DNA from: a virus
Virus record (IMG/VR): IMGVR_UViG_3300033148_001402
Location: 1 to 34,433 of that record
DNA length: 34,433 bases
Strand: one strand, 5' to 3'
Below are positions 1-7,912 of this stretch, piece after piece. Numbering within the stretch: the stretch's first letter is position 1; every line of letters starts with the position of its first letter. The translations under genes and the position numbers were made by a program. Under the pieces are notes generated by a model. The model saw only the letters and a list, made by a program, of their open reading frames with translations, was not told where the DNA came from and did not search any database.

Positions 1-37
1 ACTTTAAAACAAAGGGGATATTATGTCTCAGAATCTA
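1..37. repeat. Terminal direct repeat, left copy (circular closure)
   Basis: These 37 bases are identical to 34397-34433 and hold the ribosome-binding site (AAAGGGG) and first codons of the capsid gene. A repeat this short, cutting through a gene start, is what an assembler leaves when a circular or circularly permuted genome is opened at an arbitrary point. A genuine phage terminal repeat is usually longer and lies between genes. I infer a circular map of 34396 unique bases. Confidence 0.9.
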
Positions 38-853
38 TCAGCAGTAGAAACAGAACAGTTTGATAGCGAAGTAAAACACGCATATCAGGGAGCAAAGACA
101 CTTAGAGAGTGTATCACGTATAGAAGTGCAGAGGGCGGCAAGTATGACTTCCGTTTAATGGGTAAAGGTCAAGCAACACAAAGAACAGGTGCATCAGCAG
201 ATGTAGTTCCAATGGGAATCTCTCATGGTTTAATCGTGGCAACACTATTGGATTTTGAAGCTTCTGAATATACAGACATTTACAATCAAGCAGCAGTTAA
301 CTTCGATGAAGTAACACAGCTAGCAAGTACAATCGCAAACGCAATGGGTCGTAGAGATGACCAATCAATCATAGATGCAATGGAAGCAGGCGCAAGTGCT
401 ACACCAGTTGGTGCAGGTACACAAACACTTGATTTAGCTACTATTACAGCAGCATCAAAAGCACTTAATGCAGTTGAAGCACCAATGGAAAACAGATACA
501 TGGTTATTCACGAGGGTGGGTTAAACGACTTACTAAATGCTGAAAAAATCACAAGCGCAGACTACAACTCAGTACGTTTACTTATGAGTGGTGAACTTGA
601 CTCATTTATGGGCTTCAAATGGAAAATCATCGGCTCAGGTCGTGCAGAGGGTGGACTTCCACTAGCATCAACAGTACGTTCAGGTTTCGCATTTCACAAA
701 GATGCAGTAGGTCACGCAGTTGGTATTGACATGAAAACAGATGTTGATTGGGTACCACATAAGAAATCACATTTATCAAGTGGATCATGGAAAGCAGGCT
801 CAGTAGTTATTGACTCTGAGGGTGTAATCGAAGTTAAATACTTAGAATCATAA
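23..853 (+). CDS. Major capsid protein (HK97-fold type)
   Basis: This 276-residue protein should form the icosahedral head shell. It resembles the group of short podovirus capsid proteins that start with an acidic helical N-arm, then a conserved YQGA-K-LR segment near residues 21-29 and an MGKGQAT motif near 46-52. A helical spine follows (near 90-125, containing AMGRRDDQSIIDAM), and the C-terminus has compact beta segments. There is no N-terminal delta domain of the length seen in HK97, which fits the separate scaffold gene at 32396-33088. The start has a clear AAAGGGG ribosome-binding site 7 bases upstream. On the circle its upstream neighbour is a - strand cassette, so it needs its own promoter. 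Downstream comes a small protein, then a hairpin. Confidence 0.85.
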   Translation: MSQNLSAVETEQFDSEVKHAYQGAKTLRECITYRSAEGGKYDFRLMGKGQATQRTGASADVVPMGISHGLIVATLLDFEASEYTDIYNQAAVNFDEVTQLASTIANAMGRRDDQSIIDAMEAGASATPVGAGTQTLDLATITAASKALNAVEAPMENRYMVIHEGGLNDLLNAEKITSADYNSVRLLMSGELDSFMGFKWKIIGSGRAEGGLPLASTVRSGFAFHKDAVGHAVGIDMKTDVDWVPHKKSHLSSGSWKAGSVVIDSEGVIEVKYLES

Positions 854-863
854 GGAGTAAGTA

Positions 864-1112
864 ATGGCATATAGCAGAAAAAACGTATCAGGATCAATAG
901 GTGGTGGCTCAGGCGCACCTCAATTTTATACATTCAGAGATACAGGAAGCAATAAGGCAGCAATCGATACAGACGATTACTTCTTAGACCTTAACGATAT
1001 CCTAAAGGTAGGTGATGCAATCTATTCACAAGGCTCAGACGGAGCTTGTCTTTTAGCAGTTACAGCAGTTTCTGCTACGACAGTTACGACAGAAGAAGCT
1101 ACTTTATCTTAG
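864..1112 (+). CDS. Small capsid-adjacent protein, possible head decoration
   Basis: This 82-residue protein has a Gly/Ser-rich N-terminus (SGSIGGGSGAP near residues 10-19) and then a region rich in Thr, Val and Asp that looks beta-structured. It has no Cys pair, signal peptide or membrane span. It sits 10 bases after the capsid gene with its own AAGGAG site and is followed by a strong hairpin, so capsid and this protein could be expressed as a pair at high level. Small proteins in this position are often head decoration or head-fibre proteins. That is inferred from position only; I do not recognise the family. Confidence 0.6.
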   Translation: MAYSRKNVSGSIGGGSGAPQFYTFRDTGSNKAAIDTDDYFLDLNDILKVGDAIYSQGSDGACLLAVTAVSATTVTTEEATLS

Positions 1113-1121
1113 TGGCTACAG

Positions 1122-1139
1122 AGTCCTCTTCGGAGGGCT
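1122..1139 (+). terminator. UUCG-capped hairpin after the capsid pair
   Basis: AGTCCTC-TTCG-GAGGGCT forms a 7-bp stem with one T-G wobble, closed by the very stable C(UUCG)G tetraloop. It is followed by TTTACTAATTA rather than a clean run of T. It may act as a leaky terminator, or as a 3' block that stabilises the capsid mRNA while some transcription continues into the tail genes. A hairpin at 25258-25275 has the same stem length and wobble position. Confidence 0.65.
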
Positions 1140-1162
1140 TTACTAATTACTAAGGAGTTAAA

Positions 1163-1720
1163 ATGAGCGGATTAATAACGAGGGTACAACTTGTAAGTAA
1201 CGCCTTACTTCTCTTAGGTGGAACTACAATCACATCACTTACAGAAAACAGCACAGGTGCAAAGCTAGGCGCAAACTTATTCGAGAATACTTATCTTACT
1301 ATGCTACAAAACCATAGATGGAGATTCGCCGTTAAGACACAAGAACTAAATAGATTAGCAGCTAAACCGAATACAGGCTATGAGTATGCGTATCAACTGC
1401 CTAATGATTTTCTTTACTCAACTAAAGGTGATGCTAGAGACTTCGCAGTTTATGATAACGAGATACATTGTAATCAAAGCACTTTCCAACTTGACTATGT
1501 GCATAGAGTATCAGAGGACTTATTACCTGCATACTTCGCTAAAGCATTAGAGTTTAATCTAGCCTCACAGTTTGCAATTCCATTAACGGGTGATATAAAT
1601 AAAGGCTCATACTATGATAAAGCATATAATGACGCTATAAGAAAAGCAAAGTTTGCTGATTCAAGCCAATATCCAGAGGTCGAAGTACAAGACCATCCAT
1701 ACGTAGACATTAGGTACTAG
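1163..1720 (+). CDS. Tail tubular protein A-like (T7 gp11 family)
   Basis: This 185-residue protein matches the T7 gp11-type tail tube/adaptor protein in size, position and pattern. The N-terminus has a helical segment with N-ALLLLGG-TI near residues 12-23. An LGANLFENTYLTMLQNHRWRFA-type helix (near 30-52) carries the conserved HxWxFA feature. A Y-YAYQLPNDFL motif lies near 69-82, and a long helix with PAYFAKALEFNLASQFAIPLTGD lies near 117-139. In T7 the protein forms a ring between portal and nozzle. It is followed directly (1-base gap) by the tubular protein B-like gene, the usual order. Confidence 0.85.
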   Translation: MSGLITRVQLVSNALLLLGGTTITSLTENSTGAKLGANLFENTYLTMLQNHRWRFAVKTQELNRLAAKPNTGYEYAYQLPNDFLYSTKGDARDFAVYDNEIHCNQSTFQLDYVHRVSEDLLPAYFAKALEFNLASQFAIPLTGDINKGSYYDKAYNDAIRKAKFADSSQYPEVEVQDHPYVDIRY

Positions 1721-1721
1721 C

Positions 1722-3512
1722 ATGGGTGTTGAATTCCTGCAATCTAACCTATCAGGTGGAGAACTAGCACCAACGCTTCATGCTCGTACAGATATAGACA
1801 AGTACGGAAGCTCAGTTGCAGAAGCTAAAAATATGGTTATCGTTCCGCAAGGTGGATTAAGACGTAGACCTGGACTAGCTAAAACAGAAGATGGCTACTA
1901 TGACGAAGAGTTAAGAATAGAGCCTTTTATATTCAACCAAGACCAAAAGTATGTGATGATATTCAGGGCAGGTTTTGTAGATATTATGCGTGATGGTGCA
2001 TTAGTCAAAACAGGTGTGGTACTTCCATTCGCTACTATTGAACTTATAAACGAATTAGACATTATACAGAGTGCTGACACAGTTATAATCACACACGAAA
2101 CAGTCACACCTCAGAAGTTAGTTCGTGGTGCTACAGATGCTGATTGGACTTTATCGGCTATTACATTGGTTATCCCTGATTATGACTTCGGAGCAGGTGA
2201 TGAGCCTGTATGGAGTGCAACAAGAGGTTATCCGGGAGTATCAACTTTTCATGGTGGTAGACTATGGTTAGCAGGCTCAACTGAGAAGCCTACATCAATT
2301 TGGGGAAGTAGAATAAATGACTATTGGGATTTTACATGGGTGGCCACTAGTGGTATTATTCCTGACGACCATGCAATCTTTGACACGATAGACACAAGCG
2401 AATTCAATAAAATCGTTAATGTGTTTACCGGTAGAAAGCTTCAAGTGTTTACATCAGGCGCAGAGTTTGTTAATACTATTGAGTTCCCTACTCCTGCAAA
2501 TTCAAGTTGGCAACAACAAACAGGATATGGCTCAAAGAGATTAAGACCTATTCTAATTGATGGAGCTACGCTGTATGTAGATAGCTCAGAGAGAACGATA
2601 AGACAGTTTATCTATGACTTTAATGAAGATGGCTTCGTATCTAATAACATCACGTTACTTGCTTCACACCTACTTACAGACATAGTAGCATTAAAAGCTA
2701 TTAAGGGTACAACGCTAGACGTAAGTGACTATGTTTACGCAGTTAATTCAGATGGTACAATCGCTGTTATGAATACACTTAGAAGCGAGGGGTTACTTGG
2801 TTGGACTCATTGGGAGACACAAGGCGAATTCTTAGATGTATGTGTATTATCTAAAGAGGTTTACTTCTTAGTTAAAAGAGAAGAGAATTACTTTATCGAG
2901 AAATTAGAAGAAGATACATATACGGATCATAACGTACTTATAAAAGGTACTATGCCAACGACAAGTAATATTATTGATGGAGATTACAACATCATAGACG
3001 GTACAGACAATATAATAGAGACTGATTACTCATCAGGTACACCGGTAACTTCTATAACAACTGATTACAAAGACCTATTTTTAGATACAAAGTTTAAAGT
3101 AGTTGCAGACTTTTCTATTATGCCAGACTCTAAGCCGATAAGTGATGGTACAGACTTAAATCACTTTGAAATCACAAGAGATGCTTATAGATTAGAAGTA
3201 GGATTAGACTTTGAAACTAAGATTAAAATGTTACCATTATCAACAGATACTAAATCAGGTAGCACTTTACACAGACGCAAGAGAGTTGTTAAGGTAGATT
3301 TAAACATCTTAGAGAGCTTAGGTATCTATATAGAAGATATCTATTCACCGGATGAGCAATTCACAGTAGTATTAGATGAAGCACCTGAGCCATATACAGG
3401 CTTTAAAGAGATTTATCTATTGGGTTACCAACGCCTGTACCAGTTTGAGATAACACAAGAGAATCCACTACCATTACTTGTTAGAGGGATTGGATATGAA
3501 ATTGAATATTAG
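1722..3512 (+). CDS. Tail tubular protein B-like (T7 gp12 nozzle family)
   Basis: This 596-residue protein has the hallmarks of the gp12-type tail nozzle. It starts with a short F-x-x-N-x-SGGELAPxLxAR-D segment (near residues 5-24) that is strongly conserved in this family. A patch of VPQGGLRRRPG follows (near 42-52), then a long beta-rich repeat region. There is a YPGVSTFHGGRLWLAGS motif near residues 173-189. The protein should form the distal tail tube and hold the fibres. The gene begins 1 base after the tubular A-like gene, suggesting translational coupling. No frame disruption is seen. Confidence 0.85.
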   Translation: MGVEFLQSNLSGGELAPTLHARTDIDKYGSSVAEAKNMVIVPQGGLRRRPGLAKTEDGYYDEELRIEPFIFNQDQKYVMIFRAGFVDIMRDGALVKTGVVLPFATIELINELDIIQSADTVIITHETVTPQKLVRGATDADWTLSAITLVIPDYDFGAGDEPVWSATRGYPGVSTFHGGRLWLAGSTEKPTSIWGSRINDYWDFTWVATSGIIPDDHAIFDTIDTSEFNKIVNVFTGRKLQVFTSGAEFVNTIEFPTPANSSWQQQTGYGSKRLRPILIDGATLYVDSSERTIRQFIYDFNEDGFVSNNITLLASHLLTDIVALKAIKGTTLDVSDYVYAVNSDGTIAVMNTLRSEGLLGWTHWETQGEFLDVCVLSKEVYFLVKREENYFIEKLEEDTYTDHNVLIKGTMPTTSNIIDGDYNIIDGTDNIIETDYSSGTPVTSITTDYKDLFLDTKFKVVADFSIMPDSKPISDGTDLNHFEITRDAYRLEVGLDFETKIKMLPLSTDTKSGSTLHRRKRVVKVDLNILESLGIYIEDIYSPDEQFTVVLDEAPEPYTGFKEIYLLGYQRLYQFEITQENPLPLLVRGIGYEIEY

Positions 3513-3521
3513 GAGTCTATA

Positions 3522-3929
3522 ATGTGGGGAGCAATAGTAGGATTAATCGGGGACGCCAACAAGAAAGAATCGGCATATAGAATACAAGCTGCTCAAGCTA
3601 AAACGGCAGCAAGTATAGCAAAGATGAATGCAACTTCTACAGCGTACACGCTAGAGAGAAACTTTAATCAAAGAATGGCATCAAACGCTGTAATATCAGC
3701 ATCTCAAGGTAGACGAGGTGGCTCAGTAACAGCTATTGCAAATGCAGCACAAGCCGAACTTAATTGGGATTTAGAGTTTACTAAATTAGGTGGAGATTTA
3801 AGCTACATGAATAGATTAGCAGAAGTTACCTCTTATGAAACTGCAGCAACAACTGCTCAAACAACAGGCTATGCTTCTGCTGCATTAAGTCTGTTAAGTT
3901 CACAACAGAAATATAAGCAGATAGGGTAA
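3522..3929 (+). CDS. Internal virion protein, gp14-like
   Basis: This 135-residue protein is Ala-rich and helical, with a hydrophobic start (MWGAIVGLIGDA) and the segment ASQGRRGGSVTAIANAAQAEL near residues 64-84. Small proteins of this kind directly after the nozzle gene are the gp14-like internal core proteins of T7-type particles, which enter the host outer membrane during DNA ejection. Its place, before three large helical proteins, fits. The family assignment rests on pattern and position, not an alignment. Confidence 0.65.
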   Translation: MWGAIVGLIGDANKKESAYRIQAAQAKTAASIAKMNATSTAYTLERNFNQRMASNAVISASQGRRGGSVTAIANAAQAELNWDLEFTKLGGDLSYMNRLAEVTSYETAATTAQTTGYASAALSLLSSQQKYKQIG

Positions 3930-3938
3930 GGAGACAGA

Positions 3939-5669
3939 ATGGCACAATTACAGGGGTATCAATCTCAGACTCAAGGGCAACTAGCGACTGATGTAAACAG
4001 AGCAGCATTAGCGCCTTTACAGGCAGCATCAAGTTCATTAACACAGAGATTAGAAGCAATGTCAAATATGATGCTAGAGAATCGTGCAAGAAGCAGAAAG
4101 ATTCAAGCAGGTCAAGATGCTCTTGTTGATGTAGCAAAATATAAAAGAGAGATTAGTGATATCAGGACTAAGTATGCAGACTCTCCTGATGATATGAGAG
4201 CTAGATTAGACGAAGCAAAGAGAGGTAGATTTAAAGATGCTTCAACAATCTATGGCGCAGCATATAAGGATCAATTCAATTCTGCTTATTCAGATGAAGT
4301 AAGTTTAGATGTATTAGAAAAGTCATCACTTGCAGAAATAGCTGCTAAAGGTAACGCAGAAACGTACGCTAATGCCATGAATAGTTATGGCTTAGAAATG
4401 ACAAGAAACGCACCTAATGAAGAACTAGCAAGATTCACTAGACTCTCTTATGAGAAAGCAGGCATACAAGGCTTTAAAAAGCTTTCACTAGCAACAGGTG
4501 CAAATACATTCGCTAGAGATAAAAAGATGTCAGGGGAGACGATAGAAGCGCTTACAGGCATCTACTCTCAGTTCACACAACAAGGGGAAGTAGGAGAAGT
4601 TCAAGCAGTCGAGATTCTAGCACAAGCAAACCAAGCAATAGACTCAGCGGTAGCAAGAGGGTTTATGAGTAAGCCTATGGGATTTACAACTAAACAAAAT
4701 GTAATCAAGCAAGGACAGACACAATTAATCAAAGCAGACTACAACAGAGCAAGAGAATCTCACTCTGAACATATTTATCTTGATGAACTCTCAAGAAATG
4801 AAGATATGCTAAAACTATTTACTCCTGACGAATTGAATAAAATCATGTCAGATATTAAAGCAGATATGCAAGTGAGAAATGATTTAGCTAACGCAGAAGA
4901 AGAAGAGTATAAAGTACAGTTTGAAAAGAACAAAGAAGATGCTGTATTAAAACTTCAAAAAGAGCAAGTGTACGGCACTCTGACAATAGAACAAATAGAC
5001 TCTGCTTATAAGATGGGATATCTAAAAAAAGGTGAAGCCGATAATTGGTATTCTAATTTTTATGAGGGTCCTGCAAAAGCTGAAAATAAAGAGGTTGAGC
5101 TAATATACAGACAGGCAATATCTGCTTATGATGAAAACAGAATTGTAAATGATGAAAGAATGACACATTCTCAGAGAATAGCTTTACTGCAATTTAAAGA
5201 ACAAGACGCAACAAGCACAACAAACAAGTGGACCACATCAGTCGAGGGCAAGAACGCTATAGAGCGTATCAAAAACAATTGGAAAGAATTAATGGTTACA
5301 ATGCCTGGTATGCCTGTAAGCTCAAGAAAGATTCAAGACTTTAATGAAACATACAATGAGTTTATGAATACGATGCAAGCACTTCCTGAAAACCAAAGAG
5401 TACCAAGAGCAATAGCATACGCAGATGCAGTTCTGGCAACATATAGAGAGAAAGAGTTTGAAAGAAAGAAAGAGAATACAGCAGTATGGAGTGAAAAGAA
5501 AGCGAAATCGAAAGAAGCAACTCTTGAAGCAGATGCTCAATCTTACAGAGACGGCTTGACTGAAACTCACAGAGCATATTATGATAAAGGTGTAGCTAAA
5601 TTCAGAACAAGTTTCGGGAATACAGGACTCATCAATTTTGGTGGAACTAATAAGGATATAGAATGGTAG
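3939..5669 (+). CDS. Internal virion/ejection protein (gp15-like position)
   Basis: This 576-residue protein is almost entirely helical and charged, with long stretches that look coiled-coil. There is no signal peptide or membrane span. It lies second in the internal-virion block and overlaps the next gene by 7 bases, so the two are probably translated together. In T7-like virions proteins at this place (gp15) build the internal core and then a trans-envelope channel. I see no catalytic motif. The length is shorter than T7 gp15 (about 750 residues), and homology is inferred only. Confidence 0.6.
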   Translation: MAQLQGYQSQTQGQLATDVNRAALAPLQAASSSLTQRLEAMSNMMLENRARSRKIQAGQDALVDVAKYKREISDIRTKYADSPDDMRARLDEAKRGRFKDASTIYGAAYKDQFNSAYSDEVSLDVLEKSSLAEIAAKGNAETYANAMNSYGLEMTRNAPNEELARFTRLSYEKAGIQGFKKLSLATGANTFARDKKMSGETIEALTGIYSQFTQQGEVGEVQAVEILAQANQAIDSAVARGFMSKPMGFTTKQNVIKQGQTQLIKADYNRARESHSEHIYLDELSRNEDMLKLFTPDELNKIMSDIKADMQVRNDLANAEEEEYKVQFEKNKEDAVLKLQKEQVYGTLTIEQIDSAYKMGYLKKGEADNWYSNFYEGPAKAENKEVELIYRQAISAYDENRIVNDERMTHSQRIALLQFKEQDATSTTNKWTTSVEGKNAIERIKNNWKELMVTMPGMPVSSRKIQDFNETYNEFMNTMQALPENQRVPRAIAYADAVLATYREKEFERKKENTAVWSEKKAKSKEATLEADAQSYRDGLTETHRAYYDKGVAKFRTSFGNTGLINFGGTNKDIEW

Positions 5670-7882
5670 ACTTAGAAACAATAGAGGGTCAAGAGGGTAC
5701 AGCAAACGTAGGTGTAACTATTCCTAACCCTGATGAAGTTCAAGCAGAGCAACAAGTAAAAACAGAGGGATGGGAGAAAAGAGCATCTCAGCAACCGCCT
5801 GCCCTAGACCAAATAGAATATGATAAACTAAGACAAGAAATCTCATCAGATTTTAGAGATGATAAAGCACTAGCAGAGAATGTCGGTCAGGAATATCAAA
5901 GAACAAAAGAGTCAGAACTTAAAGATGATGAGCAGTTTATGTTTGCTGCTAATATGTTTTATGAGAGAACTCAAGGTGAGCCATATAAAGGAAATCCCGA
6001 AGAGCTCGTATCATCAACACTTCAAGATTTATCATTCATCAGAGACAATACGGTATCAATGGCTAAGACTTTAGCAACGGTAGGCTCTTTATCAACAGAA
6101 GAAGCACTTACACTTCATTATTTAGTTGGTAAGATAGATGCAACAGATGAGGATAATTGGCAAGCTGTAAAACGCTTTGGTGTATCTGTAGGGCTTGACC
6201 CAACAACATGGATAGGTTTAGGTGCGCCTGCATTTGTAGCTAAAGCAGCAACAAGAACAGCAGGAATGTCTGGATTAAAACTAGCACTAAAAAAAGCATT
6301 AACACCTGCAAAAATAGCAGCACTAGAGGGCGCAGTATATACAGGCGGATTCGTTCACGGTGAAGAGAAGATATCAGAAGAAGCAGGATATGGATATGAT
6401 GCAACAACCGTAGCAGCGGCAACCGGAATAGGTGCAGTATTAGGTGCAGGTGCAGTTAAAGGCATCGAGTCTATACCAAAGGTAGGAAAAGAATTATCAG
6501 GCTTTATTGGGAGAAAACTAGACGAAATGGAGTCAGCTTCTGGCGCAGAGTTTATTACAGGGATGCAATCTATAATGGATAGAAGATATAAAAGTGACGG
6601 ACTCACAAGAACTGCTAAAAAACACGCTAAAGAGTTTGGTTTGACTGACGAAGAGATAGCAGACTTTGATGCAGATGATTTTCAATACTTCAATAAAGCA
6701 TCACGAATGATTGATAACATGGATATACAAGCTAAAAAAACAGGAGACTATGATCCGAAGACAATAGACCAAGAGCCTGCACGTCCTATGGAAGAGATAA
6801 CTAAAGAGCTAGAAGATTGGGAAGCAAGCCAAGCTATAGAGGATAAAGGCATAAGAAAAGGCGAAGTTGTTACAGCAGAGCATGACCCTAATATTGCTCC
6901 ATATAAGAGACCAGAGAAGCCGAAAGTAGAGGCAGCAAAAAAAGTGCTTGACCCTAAACTATATGCAACTCATAGGACTAGCATTAACAACTTATCAAAA
7001 ATGTTAGATGAGGGAGTATTGCCTGCGCCATCGTTTGCACTAGCTAAAAGCTCTAAAGTATCTGAGCAATTTGGTGATATTGTAATGATACCAAAAGAAA
7101 AACACATAGACCCTAAAAAAGGTGCTTATGCGTTTGGCGGTGATGCGTGGACTCCAAGAATTAAGTTTGACCCAAATGAAGAAATGGAAATTATAGATTT
7201 AAAAGCACCTATTTTCGATATGTTCCCCGGCTTCAAAACATTAGCTAAAAACGCTTACGATAAAGATGATTTCTATAACATTATCTTAAATGAAGAAAAA
7301 TATGTAAATTGGCTTGACAAATATGGAGCAAATAGAGGCTTTGATACATACGAGTCAGCAGACAGAATAGCAAATCAAATATTTAAAACAGAGAAGCCAA
7401 GTCTTAAAAAGAAAATAGCACAGATGAAAAAGCTTATTAAAGATAGTGGTGGAGATATTAGAGGATTAGAAGATGCGTTTACTCCAAGTTACATAGACGA
7501 ATATAAACAATATTTTAATTTAGAAGATGTTGCAAAAAGAGGTAAAGAGTTAAAGACATTCAGAGATAAAGATAAATTCTATGCAGAAGCAGAAAAAGCT
7601 ATTAAAAAAGGTGAGCAGCCTCCTGCGGATTACATGGAAGCTAAAAGAATTGACTTAGTGCCAGTAGAAGATTTAGATAGAATCGTAGTGCCTGTAAATC
7701 AATATGACGAAGTCGTAAAGATGTTTGAAGAAAAAGGCATTAAAGTAGATATAATTAAGCAGAGAAAAGGCGAATCAACAAATAGCGCAATCAAAAGAAG
7801 CTCATCAGGGAAAAGTAATTTTATTTGGGGTGGAGCTTCTGTAGGGCTAATACCATTGTTTGATAAAGAGGAAGATAATTAA
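5663..7882 (+). CDS. Ejection protein with polyvalent-protein-like domain
   Basis: This 739-residue protein starts with an acidic helical N-terminus and then, near residues 170-285, a glycine/alanine-rich amphipathic region (TWIGLGAPAFVAKAA, IGAVLGAGAVKG) that could insert in membranes. After a charged linker there is a compact domain from about 434. It has a HRTSINNL start (His437), then LPAPSFALAK (454-462), FGDIVMIP (470-477) and DAWTPR (494-499). That order resembles a domain I recall from large polyvalent proteins of phages and conjugative elements, which enter the recipient cell with the DNA. The rest (500-700) is Lys/Glu-rich. The gene overlaps its neighbour upstream. A role in ejection is inferred from the block it sits in; the effector idea is speculative. 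Confidence 0.6.
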   Translation: MVDLETIEGQEGTANVGVTIPNPDEVQAEQQVKTEGWEKRASQQPPALDQIEYDKLRQEISSDFRDDKALAENVGQEYQRTKESELKDDEQFMFAANMFYERTQGEPYKGNPEELVSSTLQDLSFIRDNTVSMAKTLATVGSLSTEEALTLHYLVGKIDATDEDNWQAVKRFGVSVGLDPTTWIGLGAPAFVAKAATRTAGMSGLKLALKKALTPAKIAALEGAVYTGGFVHGEEKISEEAGYGYDATTVAAATGIGAVLGAGAVKGIESIPKVGKELSGFIGRKLDEMESASGAEFITGMQSIMDRRYKSDGLTRTAKKHAKEFGLTDEEIADFDADDFQYFNKASRMIDNMDIQAKKTGDYDPKTIDQEPARPMEEITKELEDWEASQAIEDKGIRKGEVVTAEHDPNIAPYKRPEKPKVEAAKKVLDPKLYATHRTSINNLSKMLDEGVLPAPSFALAKSSKVSEQFGDIVMIPKEKHIDPKKGAYAFGGDAWTPRIKFDPNEEMEIIDLKAPIFDMFPGFKTLAKNAYDKDDFYNIILNEEKYVNWLDKYGANRGFDTYESADRIANQIFKTEKPSLKKKIAQMKKLIKDSGGDIRGLEDAFTPSYIDEYKQYFNLEDVAKRGKELKTFRDKDKFYAEAEKAIKKGEQPPADYMEAKRIDLVPVEDLDRIVVPVNQYDEVVKMFEEKGIKVDIIKQRKGESTNSAIKRSSSGKSNFIWGGASVGLIPLFDKEEDN

Positions 7883-7884
7883 TG

Positions 7885-7893
7885 TGGTATAAT
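7885..7893 (+). promoter_or_regulatory. Candidate extended -10 promoter before the 926-residue gene
   Basis: TGG-TATAAT is a perfect extended -10 element at the junction of two large structural genes. No good -35 hexamer lies 16-18 bases upstream, which extended -10 promoters can tolerate. Transcription would start near 7900, giving an almost leaderless mRNA. It could also be chance in AT-rich DNA. Confidence 0.35.
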
Positions 7894-7912
7894 TTTAAAA
7901 ATGGAGAAGAAG

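Noticed and set aside
3826-4137. Long - strand open frame opposite the ejection-protein genes
   Set aside because: It is Leu/Ser-rich, has no ribosome-binding site, and lies opposite well-supported coding sequence; typical shadow frame. The same applies to the other - strand frames before 33085.
4162-4198. CTGATGA motif suggesting a hammerhead ribozyme
   Set aside because: It lies within coding sequence of the ejection protein and lacks the matching GAAA core and stems.
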